Assembly: GCF_002980495.1 (NCBI RefSeq)
Contig: NZ_PVBR01000021.1
Span: forward strand, 1-64,000
Length of the DNA stretch: 64,000 nucleotides
Source of the DNA: Phyllobacterium phragmitis
GTDB taxonomy: Bacteria; Pseudomonadota; Alphaproteobacteria; Rhizobiales; Rhizobiaceae
Direction of reading: 5' to 3'
Shown here one piece after another: positions 51,913-60,705 of the stretch (its first letter is position 1; each line of letters opens with the position of its first letter). The notes beneath the pieces are model-generated. The model saw only the letters and a program-made list of their open reading frames with translations, searched no databases and was not told the origin of the DNA. A program made the translations under genes and the position numbers.

Positions 51913-54164
51913 CTAGGTTTCGGGGCTGGAAAAAAGCCGCGGGTGGCCGCTTGCTGCATGTCGCGCTGTAGCCTCATTGCGCCCGTCCTGTCGTAGCCCT
52001 TGATGCCCTTCTGAACTTCCGTCTGGGAAACGCTTTTAATGATGGGGGCAATATTGCCATTTGCATCTTTATCCCAACCGAGCGTTACGTGAACTCCCGT
52101 CGCTCCATTCGACGCACCTTGCGAAGGGGAAACTGCAGGCATTCCCGGAAAGCTAAAATTGCCAATGTCCGGCATTCCAACCGCGCCGCCCGACGCATAT
52201 CCGCCAAGGCCGCGCCGCATCGCTTCCACGACGCCGACACCGCCAAGGCGCCGAATATCCGCTTGAGAGAAAACGACTTCACCCTTATGCACGACACCGG
52301 CGGGATCGTTCTTGCCGCCGGCTCCTGTATATCCGCCCGAAGCGAAAGTTGAGGAACGAAGGCCTGCCCACGGGTCGATCGCGCCACTACCGCCGTTGCC
52401 GCCGCCGATGAAGGCACCAAAAATTTGACTGAACCAGTTATTGCTTCCGGATGCGCCGAATATGTTGGTGGCGCTGATTTCTATGATCTTACTCAGGACC
52501 TTCCCCAAAGCATTCCGCAGCGCATCAGCGGCCGATGTTCCTGACGCAAGATCATTTGCAAACCCGCTGAAAACGTCCTTTCCAAGTCCGCGCATGTCCT
52601 CCATGCGCTCTCTTAAGTCGTCTTGGGTCTCTGCGAGTTTTGCCGACTCGGCTGTCGCGATGGCATACTGTTCGGAGAGCGCGCTGATCTCCGCCACTAG
52701 TTGCGGTGTGATAGCGACACCAGCTCTTTCTGCTTCCGACAGCAGTTCCCGGTTCATACGCGCCTTTTCGGCTGCCAGACCGTAATCGTTCACAAGAGGA
52801 TTTAATTGCCGCTGCGCTTCAGTCTCGGCTACCAAAGCCGCTGTTCGATCAGCGACATCGTTTAGGCTGCTGTCGAATTTCTCCTCAGGCGTTTTGCGTG
52901 TTCGCCCATTTTTTGAGTTCGACGGATCAGTCGGATAATCGGCAATTGAAACCGTCTTGCTGCCTGAAGCGAACGCCTGATTTATTCTATCTGCGATCTC
53001 GTCTCCGGTTTTTTTGACAGCCTCACCGGTCGCACGATCACTCTTGCCAGCGGATCCGAGGACATCACGGAGCCGTTCGTTGACGCTCTCCTGCCTGGGA
53101 GGGGGAGCAACAGGGTTTCCCATCGCGGCGTTGAACATACCGCGCTGAATGGTTGATATGGCGCTCGGCAGGTTTTTAACGCCTCCTATCTTATCGATAA
53201 GTTCGCCGATGGGGTTCAATATCTCGTAGAGCTTTCCAGCCAAATGGCTAAGATCGGAGTCGGCAAAATCTCGCACGACGTTGCCGAGACTTTCGATGAT
53301 TCCTGCCAATGCGTTGAGGGTTTCACTAGCTTGACCGCTCGCTCCCGTCACAACATCTATCTTTCCTGCAGTATCGATCATGACATTCTGGAGCCGGACA
53401 AAGCCTTGGCTTACCGTTAGTTCGGATCCAGCTACCTTATCCTCGAGCATCGAAGATCCGATCTCGAAAGCTTTGAAAAACGCCTGGCTTGAGACTTTGC
53501 CATCAATTACCAACTTCCGCAGGGATGCGACGGAGCCGCCGGCTTCCTTTAGTCCGCCGGCGACCGCCTGAAGGATCGGTAGCGCACCCTCTTGGACACT
53601 GTTGAATTCTTCTGCGCGGACGGTGCCGGCACCCAGCAGTTGCGACAGCTGCAGCAACGCGCCGCTAGCTTCAGATGCCGATTGCCCTGAGACGCGAAGA
53701 GCCAATGCCACGCGATCAGTGAATTTAAGCATGTCCTCTGTCGAGGCACCAAGTTCCTTTTGAACGAGCGAGGCGCGACCATAGAGAGTCACTAGGGCTT
53801 CAAGCGGAGCGGCGTTGTTCTGGGCTGATCGAAAAAGAGACGTGTAAACTTTAGTTAGTTCGTCGCCTTCCAACCCGGCCACTTTCAATGCGTTTGTTAT
53901 GCGCGTGCTCGCATCGATCAACTGCTGTGCCCCAGCCAAAGCCAAAGCGCTGGCGAAGGCGCTTCCCATCACGCGGCCTAACGCTGTCGATTGAGCTGCA
54001 ACACTTTTGAATGACGCATTTATTCGAGATTCCGCTAAGCCAGCGCTTTTTGCCATAGTTGCGGTTCGCTTGGAAAAATCAGTCTGCGCGCGCGCGATTG
54101 CCGCCATCTGCTGATCTACCTTGGCTTGCAATTCGATAACAACACGGTCTGCGGTCAATGCCAT
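51909..54164 (-). CDS. Phage tail tape measure protein
   Basis: Tape measure proteins set tail length in siphophages and myophages. I chose ATG 54164 (MALTADRVVIELQAKVDQQM), after an AGAGGACGAAC ribosome site. The 751-residue product has a tape measure domain at about 60-250 (ASTRITNALKVAGLEGDEL, VALALRVSGQSASEASGAL), helical stretches and a Gly-rich C-terminal third with hydrophobic segments (NALGKVLSKIIEISATNIFG). It is shorter than many tape measures but unbroken. Confidence 0.85.
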   Translation of the reverse strand: MALTADRVVIELQAKVDQQMAAIARAQTDFSKRTATMAKSAGLAESRINASFKSVAAQSTALGRVMGSAFASALALAGAQQLIDASTRITNALKVAGLEGDELTKVYTSLFRSAQNNAAPLEALVTLYGRASLVQKELGASTEDMLKFTDRVALALRVSGQSASEASGALLQLSQLLGAGTVRAEEFNSVQEGALPILQAVAGGLKEAGGSVASLRKLVIDGKVSSQAFFKAFEIGSSMLEDKVAGSELTVSQGFVRLQNVMIDTAGKIDVVTGASGQASETLNALAGIIESLGNVVRDFADSDLSHLAGKLYEILNPIGELIDKIGGVKNLPSAISTIQRGMFNAAMGNPVAPPPRQESVNERLRDVLGSAGKSDRATGEAVKKTGDEIADRINQAFASGSKTVSIADYPTDPSNSKNGRTRKTPEEKFDSSLNDVADRTAALVAETEAQRQLNPLVNDYGLAAEKARMNRELLSEAERAGVAITPQLVAEISALSEQYAIATAESAKLAETQDDLRERMEDMRGLGKDVFSGFANDLASGTSAADALRNALGKVLSKIIEISATNIFGASGSNNWFSQIFGAFIGGGNGGSGAIDPWAGLRSSTFASGGYTGAGGKNDPAGVVHKGEVVFSQADIRRLGGVGVVEAMRRGLGGYASGGAVGMPDIGNFSFPGMPAVSPSQGASNGATGVHVTLGWDKDANGNIAPIIKSVSQTEVQKGIKGYDRTGAMRLQRDMQQAATRGFFPAPKPR

Positions 54165-54340
54165 AATCGTTCGTCCTCTTTGGTGCAAAAATTGAATGCC
54201 GGCCGCGCCGCGACAGGATAGTGCGGCCGCCGGCTGTCGGAGGTTATTTCGGACACTCGCCGACTTGTCCGCCCAGCCGGATACCAAGGCCGGGACGCTG
54301 AGGAGAACCGAGTGGAAAACCTCAGCATGTGTTCGTCCTC

Positions 54341-55111
54341 CTACGCCGCGGATTCGACGGCAAGGAGTGCAGGGATTGGCAGAGTGCTCCGGTAGTAGGC
54401 TACCCCTTCTGAGGCATCGACTAGAGCCACTTCCCGAAGCTGCGCGGTCCTAAGATCAGCGCTCAATGTCTGCTGCTTTTGCACCTTCTCGGCCGCGGTC
54501 ATCTCGCCTTCAATTTCAGGGCCTATGAGTTCTTCGGCGCGAGCTTCCCATGTCTTTTCATCGATCAACATCCAGACGAGAAAGCCTGGTGAGGTTACAT
54601 TGAGGCTTGTCATTTGCCGCCCATCCGGAGATAGGCGAGGCTTGCTTTGATCGCGTAAGGCCATGATCTGGCTCATTACCGCGGCCTTTCGCTCTGCCCG
54701 AGTGACGGGAACATAGGGAAGCGCGGACAACTCTGCCTCGATGCGGTCAACCTCGGCCTGCGCTTCAGTGAGCGCCTGCCGAGAGTATGTCACCTTCGGC
54801 AATTTGACCGACCGAAAGCGATAAGACCTGTATTGCGCCTTCCACTCCCGCAACCGGTGGAAAATGTTTCCTACGGCACCATGACGGGCAAGAAGGTCGT
54901 CGCCCATAGTGGTTGGCGAACTACCCTCAGACAGGCGCCTGCGGTATGCAGCCAACCGCGCATCGACATCATGGTACGCAACGCTTAGGCGATCATAACG
55001 AGCTTCGGCCGCTGGCGGGAGAAATGACGAAGCGCGCTCTTGTTTTGCCAGTTCTTCGTCAGATCCTTCATCCCAAATCTTCATGCCGCTCGGCAGTGCT
55101 GAACTACTCAT
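54341..55111 (-). CDS. Hypothetical protein in the structural block
   Basis: The 256-residue product is highly charged, with predicted long helices (EARYDRLSVAYHDVDARLAA and LTEAQAEVDRIEAELSALP). No family is recognised. It is coupled to the gene before it by an ATGA overlap and lies where a phage would carry tail-completion or major tail genes. Confidence 0.6.
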   Translation of the reverse strand: MSSSALPSGMKIWDEGSDEELAKQERASSFLPPAAEARYDRLSVAYHDVDARLAAYRRRLSEGSSPTTMGDDLLARHGAVGNIFHRLREWKAQYRSYRFRSVKLPKVTYSRQALTEAQAEVDRIEAELSALPYVPVTRAERKAAVMSQIMALRDQSKPRLSPDGRQMTSLNVTSPGFLVWMLIDEKTWEARAEELIGPEIEGEMTAAEKVQKQQTLSADLRTAQLREVALVDASEGVAYYRSTLPIPALLAVESAA

Positions 55112-55356
55112 GCCGCAGACCCCCCGTTGAGCCGATCAAGCCACCGCTCACGTGCTGCATCTTCGCGCGCCTTAGCGGCGTCCGAAGCGTCCTTCATCGA
55201 CTTTGCAGCGGTTTCACGGCCCGGATCGGACTTGCCGTCGATAAACAACAGGCTCTTGCGCACGCGACCGCCATCCTTAAGGATGCCGTTCTCGTCAACG
55301 TCCTCGTCATCGACTGATTTCACTATGAATTCTCGTTTCAAAGTTCTCTCCTTCAT
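55108..55356 (-). CDS. Small charged hypothetical protein (82 aa)
   Basis: The product is rich in Lys, Asp, Glu and Arg (SVDDEDVDENGILKDGG), with an Ala/Arg-rich C-terminal helix. ATGA overlaps join it to the genes on both sides. No family is recognised; its size and position would allow a tail or head accessory protein. Confidence 0.6.
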   Translation of the reverse strand: MKERTLKREFIVKSVDDEDVDENGILKDGGRVRKSLLFIDGKSDPGRETAAKSMKDASDAAKAREDAARERWLDRLNGGSAA

Positions 55357-55772
55357 GCTTTCCTGATTGCGATTTTGACGGCGGCTGCGACCTTTTTCGC
55401 CACCTTCGCCCGGTTTTTCTCGGCTGCAGTGCGCATGAACGGCCGCTCCGCCATCTTTGACGTGCCGTATTCCAGATAAGCAGCGTACGGAGCCACAGGA
55501 CCGCCCGCGGTCACATGCACCGTCGGCGGGTTTTGCGCTTCCACGGTTGTTTCAATGCTTCGGATCAGATCGCCCGTATCCATGTTGGGAGGCTCGCCAG
55601 GCCGCGAAGGAACATGTCGACCAAATTGGGATGCACCGGATGAGATGCTTATCTCCGCGTCCAACTCAATCTCTTGGCCAGCGTCATAGAGCGCGGCAGT
55701 CACCTGCTTTGCGATATTGCGCATGTTGCGCAGGCGCCGGGTATATTTTCCTACTCCAGTAACTTTCACCAT
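55353..55772 (-). CDS. HK97 gp10-like phage protein
   Basis: gp10-like proteins act in head-tail joining. The start was set at ATG 55772 (MVKVTGVGKYTRRLRNM), which overlaps the upstream stop as TGATG. The 139-residue product has the family layout: basic N-terminus, PSRPGEPPNMDTGDLIRSIE and the conserved APYAAYLEYGTSKMAERPFM. Confidence 0.85.
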   Translation of the reverse strand: MVKVTGVGKYTRRLRNMRNIAKQVTAALYDAGQEIELDAEISISSGASQFGRHVPSRPGEPPNMDTGDLIRSIETTVEAQNPPTVHVTAGGPVAPYAAYLEYGTSKMAERPFMRTAAEKNRAKVAKKVAAAVKIAIRKA

Positions 55773-56596
55773 CAATCGAGATCCAATATGCCTTTGGCCT
55801 TGCAGCCACAGAATGGAGCAAAGCCGGGAGGATCGGTTCGACCGACATCGCTGGACCAATCAAAGACCTTGCCATTTCTGGCCTTGTGTTCTTGCCGGAA
55901 GTGCACCTTTCCTGAATGACGCCATTCGAACTTCTTCATGCCAACCTGAAGCTGTCTCTGGCGATCGAGAGAGGCCGAAAGCTTCTGCGTTTGATCACTG
56001 GCGATCCTTAGGGACCGGTCGCGTGCCATGCCGGTTGCCTCGGCGATTTCCTTCGCCATCTCTCGAGCCGGCGTCCGGTTCTGAAGTCCACGGAATACGA
56101 TATCGCTGATGCGCCCACGGGCCTGATCACTCACATTGCGGATCAGCGCCATGTTGCGGGCAACGATGTCTTCAATGGTCTCCTGGACGTCACCGGGCTG
56201 CAACTGCGTGGAGAGATCTACATTCGAAGAATAGAGTAGCGATGAAACGAACCGCCGAAGATGCCAAAGCTGCAGGCGTTCGGCCCACGCCACGAATAGG
56301 CCTCGAATTGACAGAACCGACCGAACCGCATCACGGTCGATGGTCGCAATCTCAATCTCGAGATCGTCTACACCGTCGCGAGTGATACCGTCGGTTGCCC
56401 TTTGCTTGGCCAGAGCACGCTGATAGGCAGGAAATATTTGATCCTTGGCGCCAACCGCCCAAATCCGAACGACGCGCATGTATAGCCGAGCCAAATCGTC
56501 TTGCTGCGCTTTTGAAGGCTCGATCTTTGCCACTTCGATGCGCGGGCGCTTGACGCCTTGCGCCTTGGCGAGGCGAGCTAGGTCAATACTGGCCAT
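55772..56596 (-). CDS. Phage head morphogenesis protein, Mu F / SPP1 gp7 type
   Basis: Such minor head proteins bind portal and help DNA exit. I chose ATG 56596 (MASIDLARLAKAQGVKRP), eight bases after AGGAG; ATG 56617 is also possible. The 274-residue product ends with the family signature: WRHSGKVHFRQEHKARNGKV followed by DPPGFAPFCGCKAKGIL. In normal phages this gene follows the portal gene; here it directly follows terL. Confidence 0.82.
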   Translation of the reverse strand: MASIDLARLAKAQGVKRPRIEVAKIEPSKAQQDDLARLYMRVVRIWAVGAKDQIFPAYQRALAKQRATDGITRDGVDDLEIEIATIDRDAVRSVLSIRGLFVAWAERLQLWHLRRFVSSLLYSSNVDLSTQLQPGDVQETIEDIVARNMALIRNVSDQARGRISDIVFRGLQNRTPAREMAKEIAEATGMARDRSLRIASDQTQKLSASLDRQRQLQVGMKKFEWRHSGKVHFRQEHKARNGKVFDWSSDVGRTDPPGFAPFCGCKAKGILDLD

Positions 56597-56609
56597 TCCT
56601 CCGTTTCTC

Positions 56610-58031
56610 CTATGCATAGGCGCGCTTCATGTCTTCGAAGGTATAACTGCTGCTTCTCCCGGTGGCGCCGACCAGGGCACCCGCTACGGCATTGGCAACG
56701 TCATCATGCGCGTTGGGGGCATGATCGATCGTGTCGCGGCCACTGCGCCCGGTTCGGCGTTCCAGCCCCACGAACTGGTCAACCGTCACATCGTCATCGA
56801 GGAGCGTGACACTTCCTGAATTGAACGCGGGCACCACGGCACCGTAGATTTCCGACTTGTTCATCTCGGAAACCTCATAGGTGACCCCGTATTGGCGGAA
56901 GCGTTCGCGCGGCCATTCGCCGGCGTATCGATCACCTGTCACCGTTTTCAGGCCATAGCTCTTTAGAACCTTCGAGAAGCTGGCCACTGTCGCGTCAGGG
57001 CTGAATGGCGGCTTCTGCTCGAGGGTCACGTCGAGGACTGCCATTCCGCCTTCCCGGTGGGCGACGGCCAAGGTCATGCTGTCATTGGATCCGCCGGACG
57101 GATCAACGAAAGCGAAATAGGCGTTGCCTTTAGTGGGACCGCGCTCGCTGACGCCGATCTGCACCGCGCCTTCCACCACTTCGCGAGACAGCAACATCTC
57201 GACATCCGTGCGGAACGCGCCACCATATTCAGCCGCAGCCACAGCGGGGTTACGGGCGTAAGCCTTCCTAACCACTTTTTCAGGCAGGCCAGGATTGAAC
57301 ACGCGTGACGCGGCCATGGTGACGAGGATCGAAGGATCCCCGGTCGGGCCATAGTTCTGACGATAGGTCCGGTAGAGTTCTCCGCGCCGCGCATAGGGCG
57401 AACTGATGACGATCAACATGCCGCCCGTGGTGGCAAGGGATGGCAACAGCGCTTCGATGATTTCACTGTCCGGATTGCGGCTGCCCTCGACATGCCAAAA
57501 CGCAACCTCGTCGGCTATCGCGCTGATTGACGTGATGCCGCGGATCGTGCGGAAGTTCGCCGGCTTGATCTGAATATCAACGTTGGTGGAAAGCTTGATC
57601 GTGTCGGCGGTAGGCTCGCCCTCGATCATCTCGCATAGCGTCGGCGAATGCTGCAGGACACCTGCAATGTGCTGAAAGGCGCGGTCAGCCTGGGATGTGC
57701 TGGCAGCCAAGACAGGCAACACCCCACGCTCACCCGGTGCAAGAACGTCCGACCAGTCGCACAAGGTCGAGATGTATGCCCCCAGCGTGCCCGCTGCGCG
57801 CGTCTTGCCACCACGCCGACCGACGATGCTCCAGAACTCATCAACGCGCTCTGACGGACTGTCCTGCCGCCCTGCGACCTGCGCGAACAGTTCACGCTCC
57901 TCGGGATTCAAAGGCTCGCCCATGGAAGCGATGAGAAGCGTACGCCAAAGCGCCCACGTGTCACCAGGCAGCGCCTTCCCAAGCAAGAGAGGATCACTCA
58001 GCGCCTCACGCATGGACACCAGAGGGTTCAT
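56610..58031 (-). CDS. Phage terminase large subunit
   Basis: TerL pumps and cuts DNA for packaging. The 473-residue product looks complete: a Walker A-like GRRGGKTR near 70-77, Walker B ISAIADEVAFW near 170-180, motif ISSPYARRGELY, and nuclease residues in FVDPSGGSNDSM, TGDRYAGEW and DHAPNAHDDVANAV. Its start overlaps the upstream small gene by four bases. No portal gene follows. Confidence 0.9.
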   Translation of the reverse strand: MNPLVSMREALSDPLLLGKALPGDTWALWRTLLIASMGEPLNPEERELFAQVAGRQDSPSERVDEFWSIVGRRGGKTRAAGTLGAYISTLCDWSDVLAPGERGVLPVLAASTSQADRAFQHIAGVLQHSPTLCEMIEGEPTADTIKLSTNVDIQIKPANFRTIRGITSISAIADEVAFWHVEGSRNPDSEIIEALLPSLATTGGMLIVISSPYARRGELYRTYRQNYGPTGDPSILVTMAASRVFNPGLPEKVVRKAYARNPAVAAAEYGGAFRTDVEMLLSREVVEGAVQIGVSERGPTKGNAYFAFVDPSGGSNDSMTLAVAHREGGMAVLDVTLEQKPPFSPDATVASFSKVLKSYGLKTVTGDRYAGEWPRERFRQYGVTYEVSEMNKSEIYGAVVPAFNSGSVTLLDDDVTVDQFVGLERRTGRSGRDTIDHAPNAHDDVANAVAGALVGATGRSSSYTFEDMKRAYA

Positions 58032-58423
58032 GCCGCGACCTTTCCAGCGAGATAGGTTTTTACTGGGTTATGCCCTTTGGCGTTGCTCTTTGCCCGTGCG
58101 TCGATCCCAAGTGCCTTCTCGGCCCGGGAGGCCTGATTGCAGGTGCGAACCACATCATCGGCGGTCACGCCTTCGCCGCGCATGAATGCAGCCCTGGTCA
58201 TCTCTGCGATGACGGCTAGCTCTGCTGCTGCCTCGACCTTGATCGCCAGAACTTCGCTTATCGAAGCGTCTCCCCCGAGCGCATGGGTGAATGCTGCCAC
58301 GAGGTCACACCGTCGACGCCATTCCTTGGTCCGGCGATCCATCAGGCCAGCGGACAATCCACGTCCTTTCACAGCGCTATCTATGGCGCGTCCGCTATCC
58401 ATGGTGGGCGTTGTGGTGGTCAA
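58028..58423 (-). CDS. Putative terminase small subunit (by position)
   Basis: The 131-residue helical product sits directly before terL with an ATGA overlap, the normal place for terS. Sequence motifs of known small-subunit families are not visible, so the call rests on position and size. An inverted repeat lies just upstream of its start. Confidence 0.5.
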   Translation of the reverse strand: MTTTTPTMDSGRAIDSAVKGRGLSAGLMDRRTKEWRRRCDLVAAFTHALGGDASISEVLAIKVEAAAELAVIAEMTRAAFMRGEGVTADDVVRTCNQASRAEKALGIDARAKSNAKGHNPVKTYLAGKVAA

Positions 58424-58441
58424 TGTTCTGACTCCTTTCGA

Positions 58442-58467
58442 TACCCGATGGTTACCCCAATCGGGTA
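58442..58467. promoter_or_regulatory. Inverted repeat upstream of the structural operon
   Basis: Arms TACCCGAT (58442-58449) and ATCGGGTA (58460-58467) are perfect inverted copies with a ten-base spacer. It lies 19 bases upstream of the terS-like start and could be an operator for the late operon. Confidence 0.5.
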
Positions 58468-58616
58468 GTGTGAGCGAACAATAAACTGAAAACCCTGAAA
58501 TTCCAAGGCTTCATGGCGCTGTAGCTACTGATATTAAATCAGCGGCTATATCAGCAAGTCACTTTCGGAAAAATCGATATGAGGGTGGGTGAAAAAATGT
58601 ACCGTTCAAACATAGA

Positions 58617-59039
58617 TTGACCCGTCCATTGAAATTGCGCACCTTCCAGTTTCTTGGGAGGGCAATCACCATTATCAATCGACGCAAAGTGTTGCTTTCG
58701 GGCATTGCGCTGTTTGCGGCATCGAAAGATGTAAGCGCGCGCGGTGGACGCCGATCTGGTGGAGGTCTCCATTCGGGCAGTGGCTATTCGCGATCGGGAG
58801 GGCGGGGACGCTCTTTTGGTGGGGCTGCTTTCCCGATGCTACTGACGTTCGGTGGAATTGGTTTCGCGGTATGGATGACATGGAGGTGGTTCGCCGGTCG
58901 CACGGCTCGCGAGGCTGAACGACGATGGCAAGCCGAGCGGGCCGAGATAGCCGCCAAGCGCCGGGAGGAATGGCAAAGGCGCGTTGCTGCCGGTGAAATA
59001 TCTTGGATGAACAAGCCACCAGGGGCCGGACCGAATTGA
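58617..59039 (+). CDS. Small membrane protein with Gly/Arg/Ser-rich region
   Basis: The 140-residue product has a signal-like segment (RRKVLLSGIALFAASKDVSA), a Gly/Ser/Arg-rich linker (about 43-70), one clear membrane helix (FPMLLTFGGIGFAVWMTWRW) and a charged helical C-terminus. The start at TTG 58617 is uncertain. It is on the plus strand, opposite to the structural genes, and is followed after eight bases by the trypsin-like gene, so the two form a cargo pair. Confidence 0.55.
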   Translation: MTRPLKLRTFQFLGRAITIINRRKVLLSGIALFAASKDVSARGGRRSGGGLHSGSGYSRSGGRGRSFGGAAFPMLLTFGGIGFAVWMTWRWFAGRTAREAERRWQAERAEIAAKRREEWQRRVAAGEISWMNKPPGAGPN

Positions 59040-59047
59040 AATCGACG

Positions 59048-59824
59048 ATGATGGACACCCTTCTAGGGACCAGCGCAGTTCTAAATGGCGTAGCAATCCC
59101 GGCCAGATCGTTGGGAGAAGCATTGAGCAGGCATTGCCTGAGTGTGGTAATTCACAGTGACTATGCCAACAGTGAGTTCCCCGTCCTTCCCGCATATCTT
59201 CGCGGCTCAGGCATTCCAATATTGCTTGGCGATCGCTACATTTTGGTTTGCACGAAGCACCAACTTCAAGGCGTAGATCTGGAACGGGTTTCCATGTTTG
59301 CGGAAGGCGGTGAGAGACTGATTTCTTCTGGCGGAGTTCGGAGTTTTGTAGAACCAGACCCTGATTCAGATTATCGAGATATAGCAGCATTTGATTTTAC
59401 GGAGCCGTGCCGGGATATACCGGAATTGCGGCGATGGTTTTTCCGGCTCAGTGAATTGCCCCCTGAAATCTCCGCAGAGGCAAATATGATCGGGTTGGCT
59501 TTTGGCTTTCCAACTAAGGAACAGTCGATAAACTCTGAAGAGCGAAAAATTGTATTTTCCCGAAGGCAGATGGTTTTCAATTTGGATCACCAGCAAGGCT
59601 CTGATCGGGCGATGTTTACAGTTCGTCTACACGAAATGCTACCTATCGACCCCGACGGGGTGAGTGGTGGACCAGCTTTTGTCGTTCAGATGGTGGATGG
59701 GGGCCCCAAGGTTTATCTCGCCGGCATGGTCACGAGGGCCGGCCGCAAAAGCCTTTACATAATGAAGATAGAGATTGTCCTGGGTTTCCTGCGCTCGGTT
59801 TTTCCGAGCAGCCCTGGCTCGTGA
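59048..59824 (+). CDS. Predicted trypsin-like serine protease (cargo gene)
   Basis: I chose ATG 59048, giving 258 residues. The protein keeps a plausible chymotrypsin-fold triad: His71 (ILVCTKHQL), Asp111 (YRDIAAFDF) and Ser206 (GVSGGPAF). No signal peptide is seen, so it should act in the cytoplasm. Base composition is AT-richer than the chromosome. It is not a phage structural gene; such proteases occur as effectors in some defence systems, but that role is only a possibility here. Confidence 0.65.
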   Translation: MMDTLLGTSAVLNGVAIPARSLGEALSRHCLSVVIHSDYANSEFPVLPAYLRGSGIPILLGDRYILVCTKHQLQGVDLERVSMFAEGGERLISSGGVRSFVEPDPDSDYRDIAAFDFTEPCRDIPELRRWFFRLSELPPEISAEANMIGLAFGFPTKEQSINSEERKIVFSRRQMVFNLDHQQGSDRAMFTVRLHEMLPIDPDGVSGGPAFVVQMVDGGPKVYLAGMVTRAGRKSLYIMKIEIVLGFLRSVFPSSPGS

Positions 59825-59859
59825 ATGGGTCGACAGAATGAACACGAGGGAAATCCACA

Positions 59860-60138
59860 TTAGTCAAGCGACTGGCGCTGCCCGATCGGAACCTTGAACG
59901 CATCGAGTGATCCCCTGACCGCTTCCTCAAACACAAACAGGAGGTGAGCAGCTTCGTCCGATGGGAGGTTATAGTTGATGATGCACGTTTCAACGTCTTC
60001 CTTCCCCTTGGCGATTTGAGCCATAACCAGGGGCATCTTTAGCAACTGCTGGGCCGGGGTAAGGTCATTCAGGAATTCGGCGGATGCCTGTCCAATGTCC
60101 TGGCCCCATTTCAACACTGCTGGTTCGTATATGCTCAT
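59860..60138 (-). CDS. Hypothetical protein (92 aa)
   Basis: The product is acidic and helical (NDLTPAQQLLKMPLVMAQIA and SDEAAHLLFVFEEAVRGSLD). No family is recognised. It converges with the protease gene and has a ribosome site (AAAGGTG) before ATG 60138. It probably belongs to the early transcript of the element. Confidence 0.55.
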   Translation of the reverse strand: MSIYEPAVLKWGQDIGQASAEFLNDLTPAQQLLKMPLVMAQIAKGKEDVETCIINYNLPSDEAAHLLFVFEEAVRGSLDAFKVPIGQRQSLD

Positions 60139-60281
60139 GCTGCACCTTTGTCGGTTTCGGTAATGTTTCGCGCGCGTGGGGATGAAGCGCTATGAGTATG
60201 CAGGGATTTCATCCCCGCACCCCAGATCGGGGGATGATCCCCCGAACCCCGTACGTTCCGCTACGCGGTCCGATTGTGACG

Positions 60282-60569
60282 CTATGCGGCATCGTTGGGA
60301 GTTCCCGTCTCGGGTTGTTTTATCAAGCGACTGACGGCTGCCGTATACTTGGCCATTCTCGTGTCTATTTCCTTCGAAGATAGACCAGCTTGCCGTAGCT
60401 CACGGCGCACCGCCTTGGCATGGGCTGCCCAAAAGCGGCGCCCCGCTGTGAAATCTCTGGCGGAAAGTTCTCGGGCGGCTGCCCTGATCTTCGCGGCCTG
60501 GCGATCAATCGGAAACGGAATCACAACTGCATTCTGCGTCACGGCTGTAGAGAATAAGTCCATCTGCAT
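60282..60569 (-). CDS. DUF6074-like small protein
   Basis: The 95-residue product has the pattern VVIPFPIDRQAAKIRAAARE followed by a basic helical region, resembling the DUF6074 family common in rhizobial phages and plasmids; the assignment is from memory. It lies just downstream of the direct repeats at 60606-60705. The 140 bases after it hold a GGGGATGAA/TTCATCCCC inverted repeat and G/C-rich hairpins. Confidence 0.55.
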   Translation of the reverse strand: MQMDLFSTAVTQNAVVIPFPIDRQAAKIRAAARELSARDFTAGRRFWAAHAKAVRRELRQAGLSSKEIDTRMAKYTAAVSRLIKQPETGTPNDAA

Positions 60570-60605
60570 AGTCAGCCTCCGCTGAAAGGGTTGGCTATAT
60601 AGGCA

Positions 60606-60705
60606 GGACCACTGGTGTCTCGCATAAGGCCCGGTTTCATTTCTGCGTATGCGGGACCACTGGTGTCCATCTGGCTTCCATCTCTATGCGGGACCACTGG
60701 TGTCC
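60606..60705. repeat. Three direct repeats (iteron-like)
   Basis: The 14-base word GGACCACTGGTGTC occurs at 60606-60619, 60654-60667 and 60691-60704; copies 2 and 3 share a longer identical block from TATGCG to the final C (60648-60668 and 60685-60705). Start-to-start spacing is 48 and 37 bases. Copy 3 overlaps the last codons of the winged-helix gene. Such repeats next to a DNA-binding protein suggest replication iterons or an operator. Confidence 0.75.

Noticed and set aside
60606-60705. CRISPR array
   Set aside because: The repeats are only 14-21 bases, spacing is uneven (48 and 37 bases) and no cas genes are present; iterons fit better.
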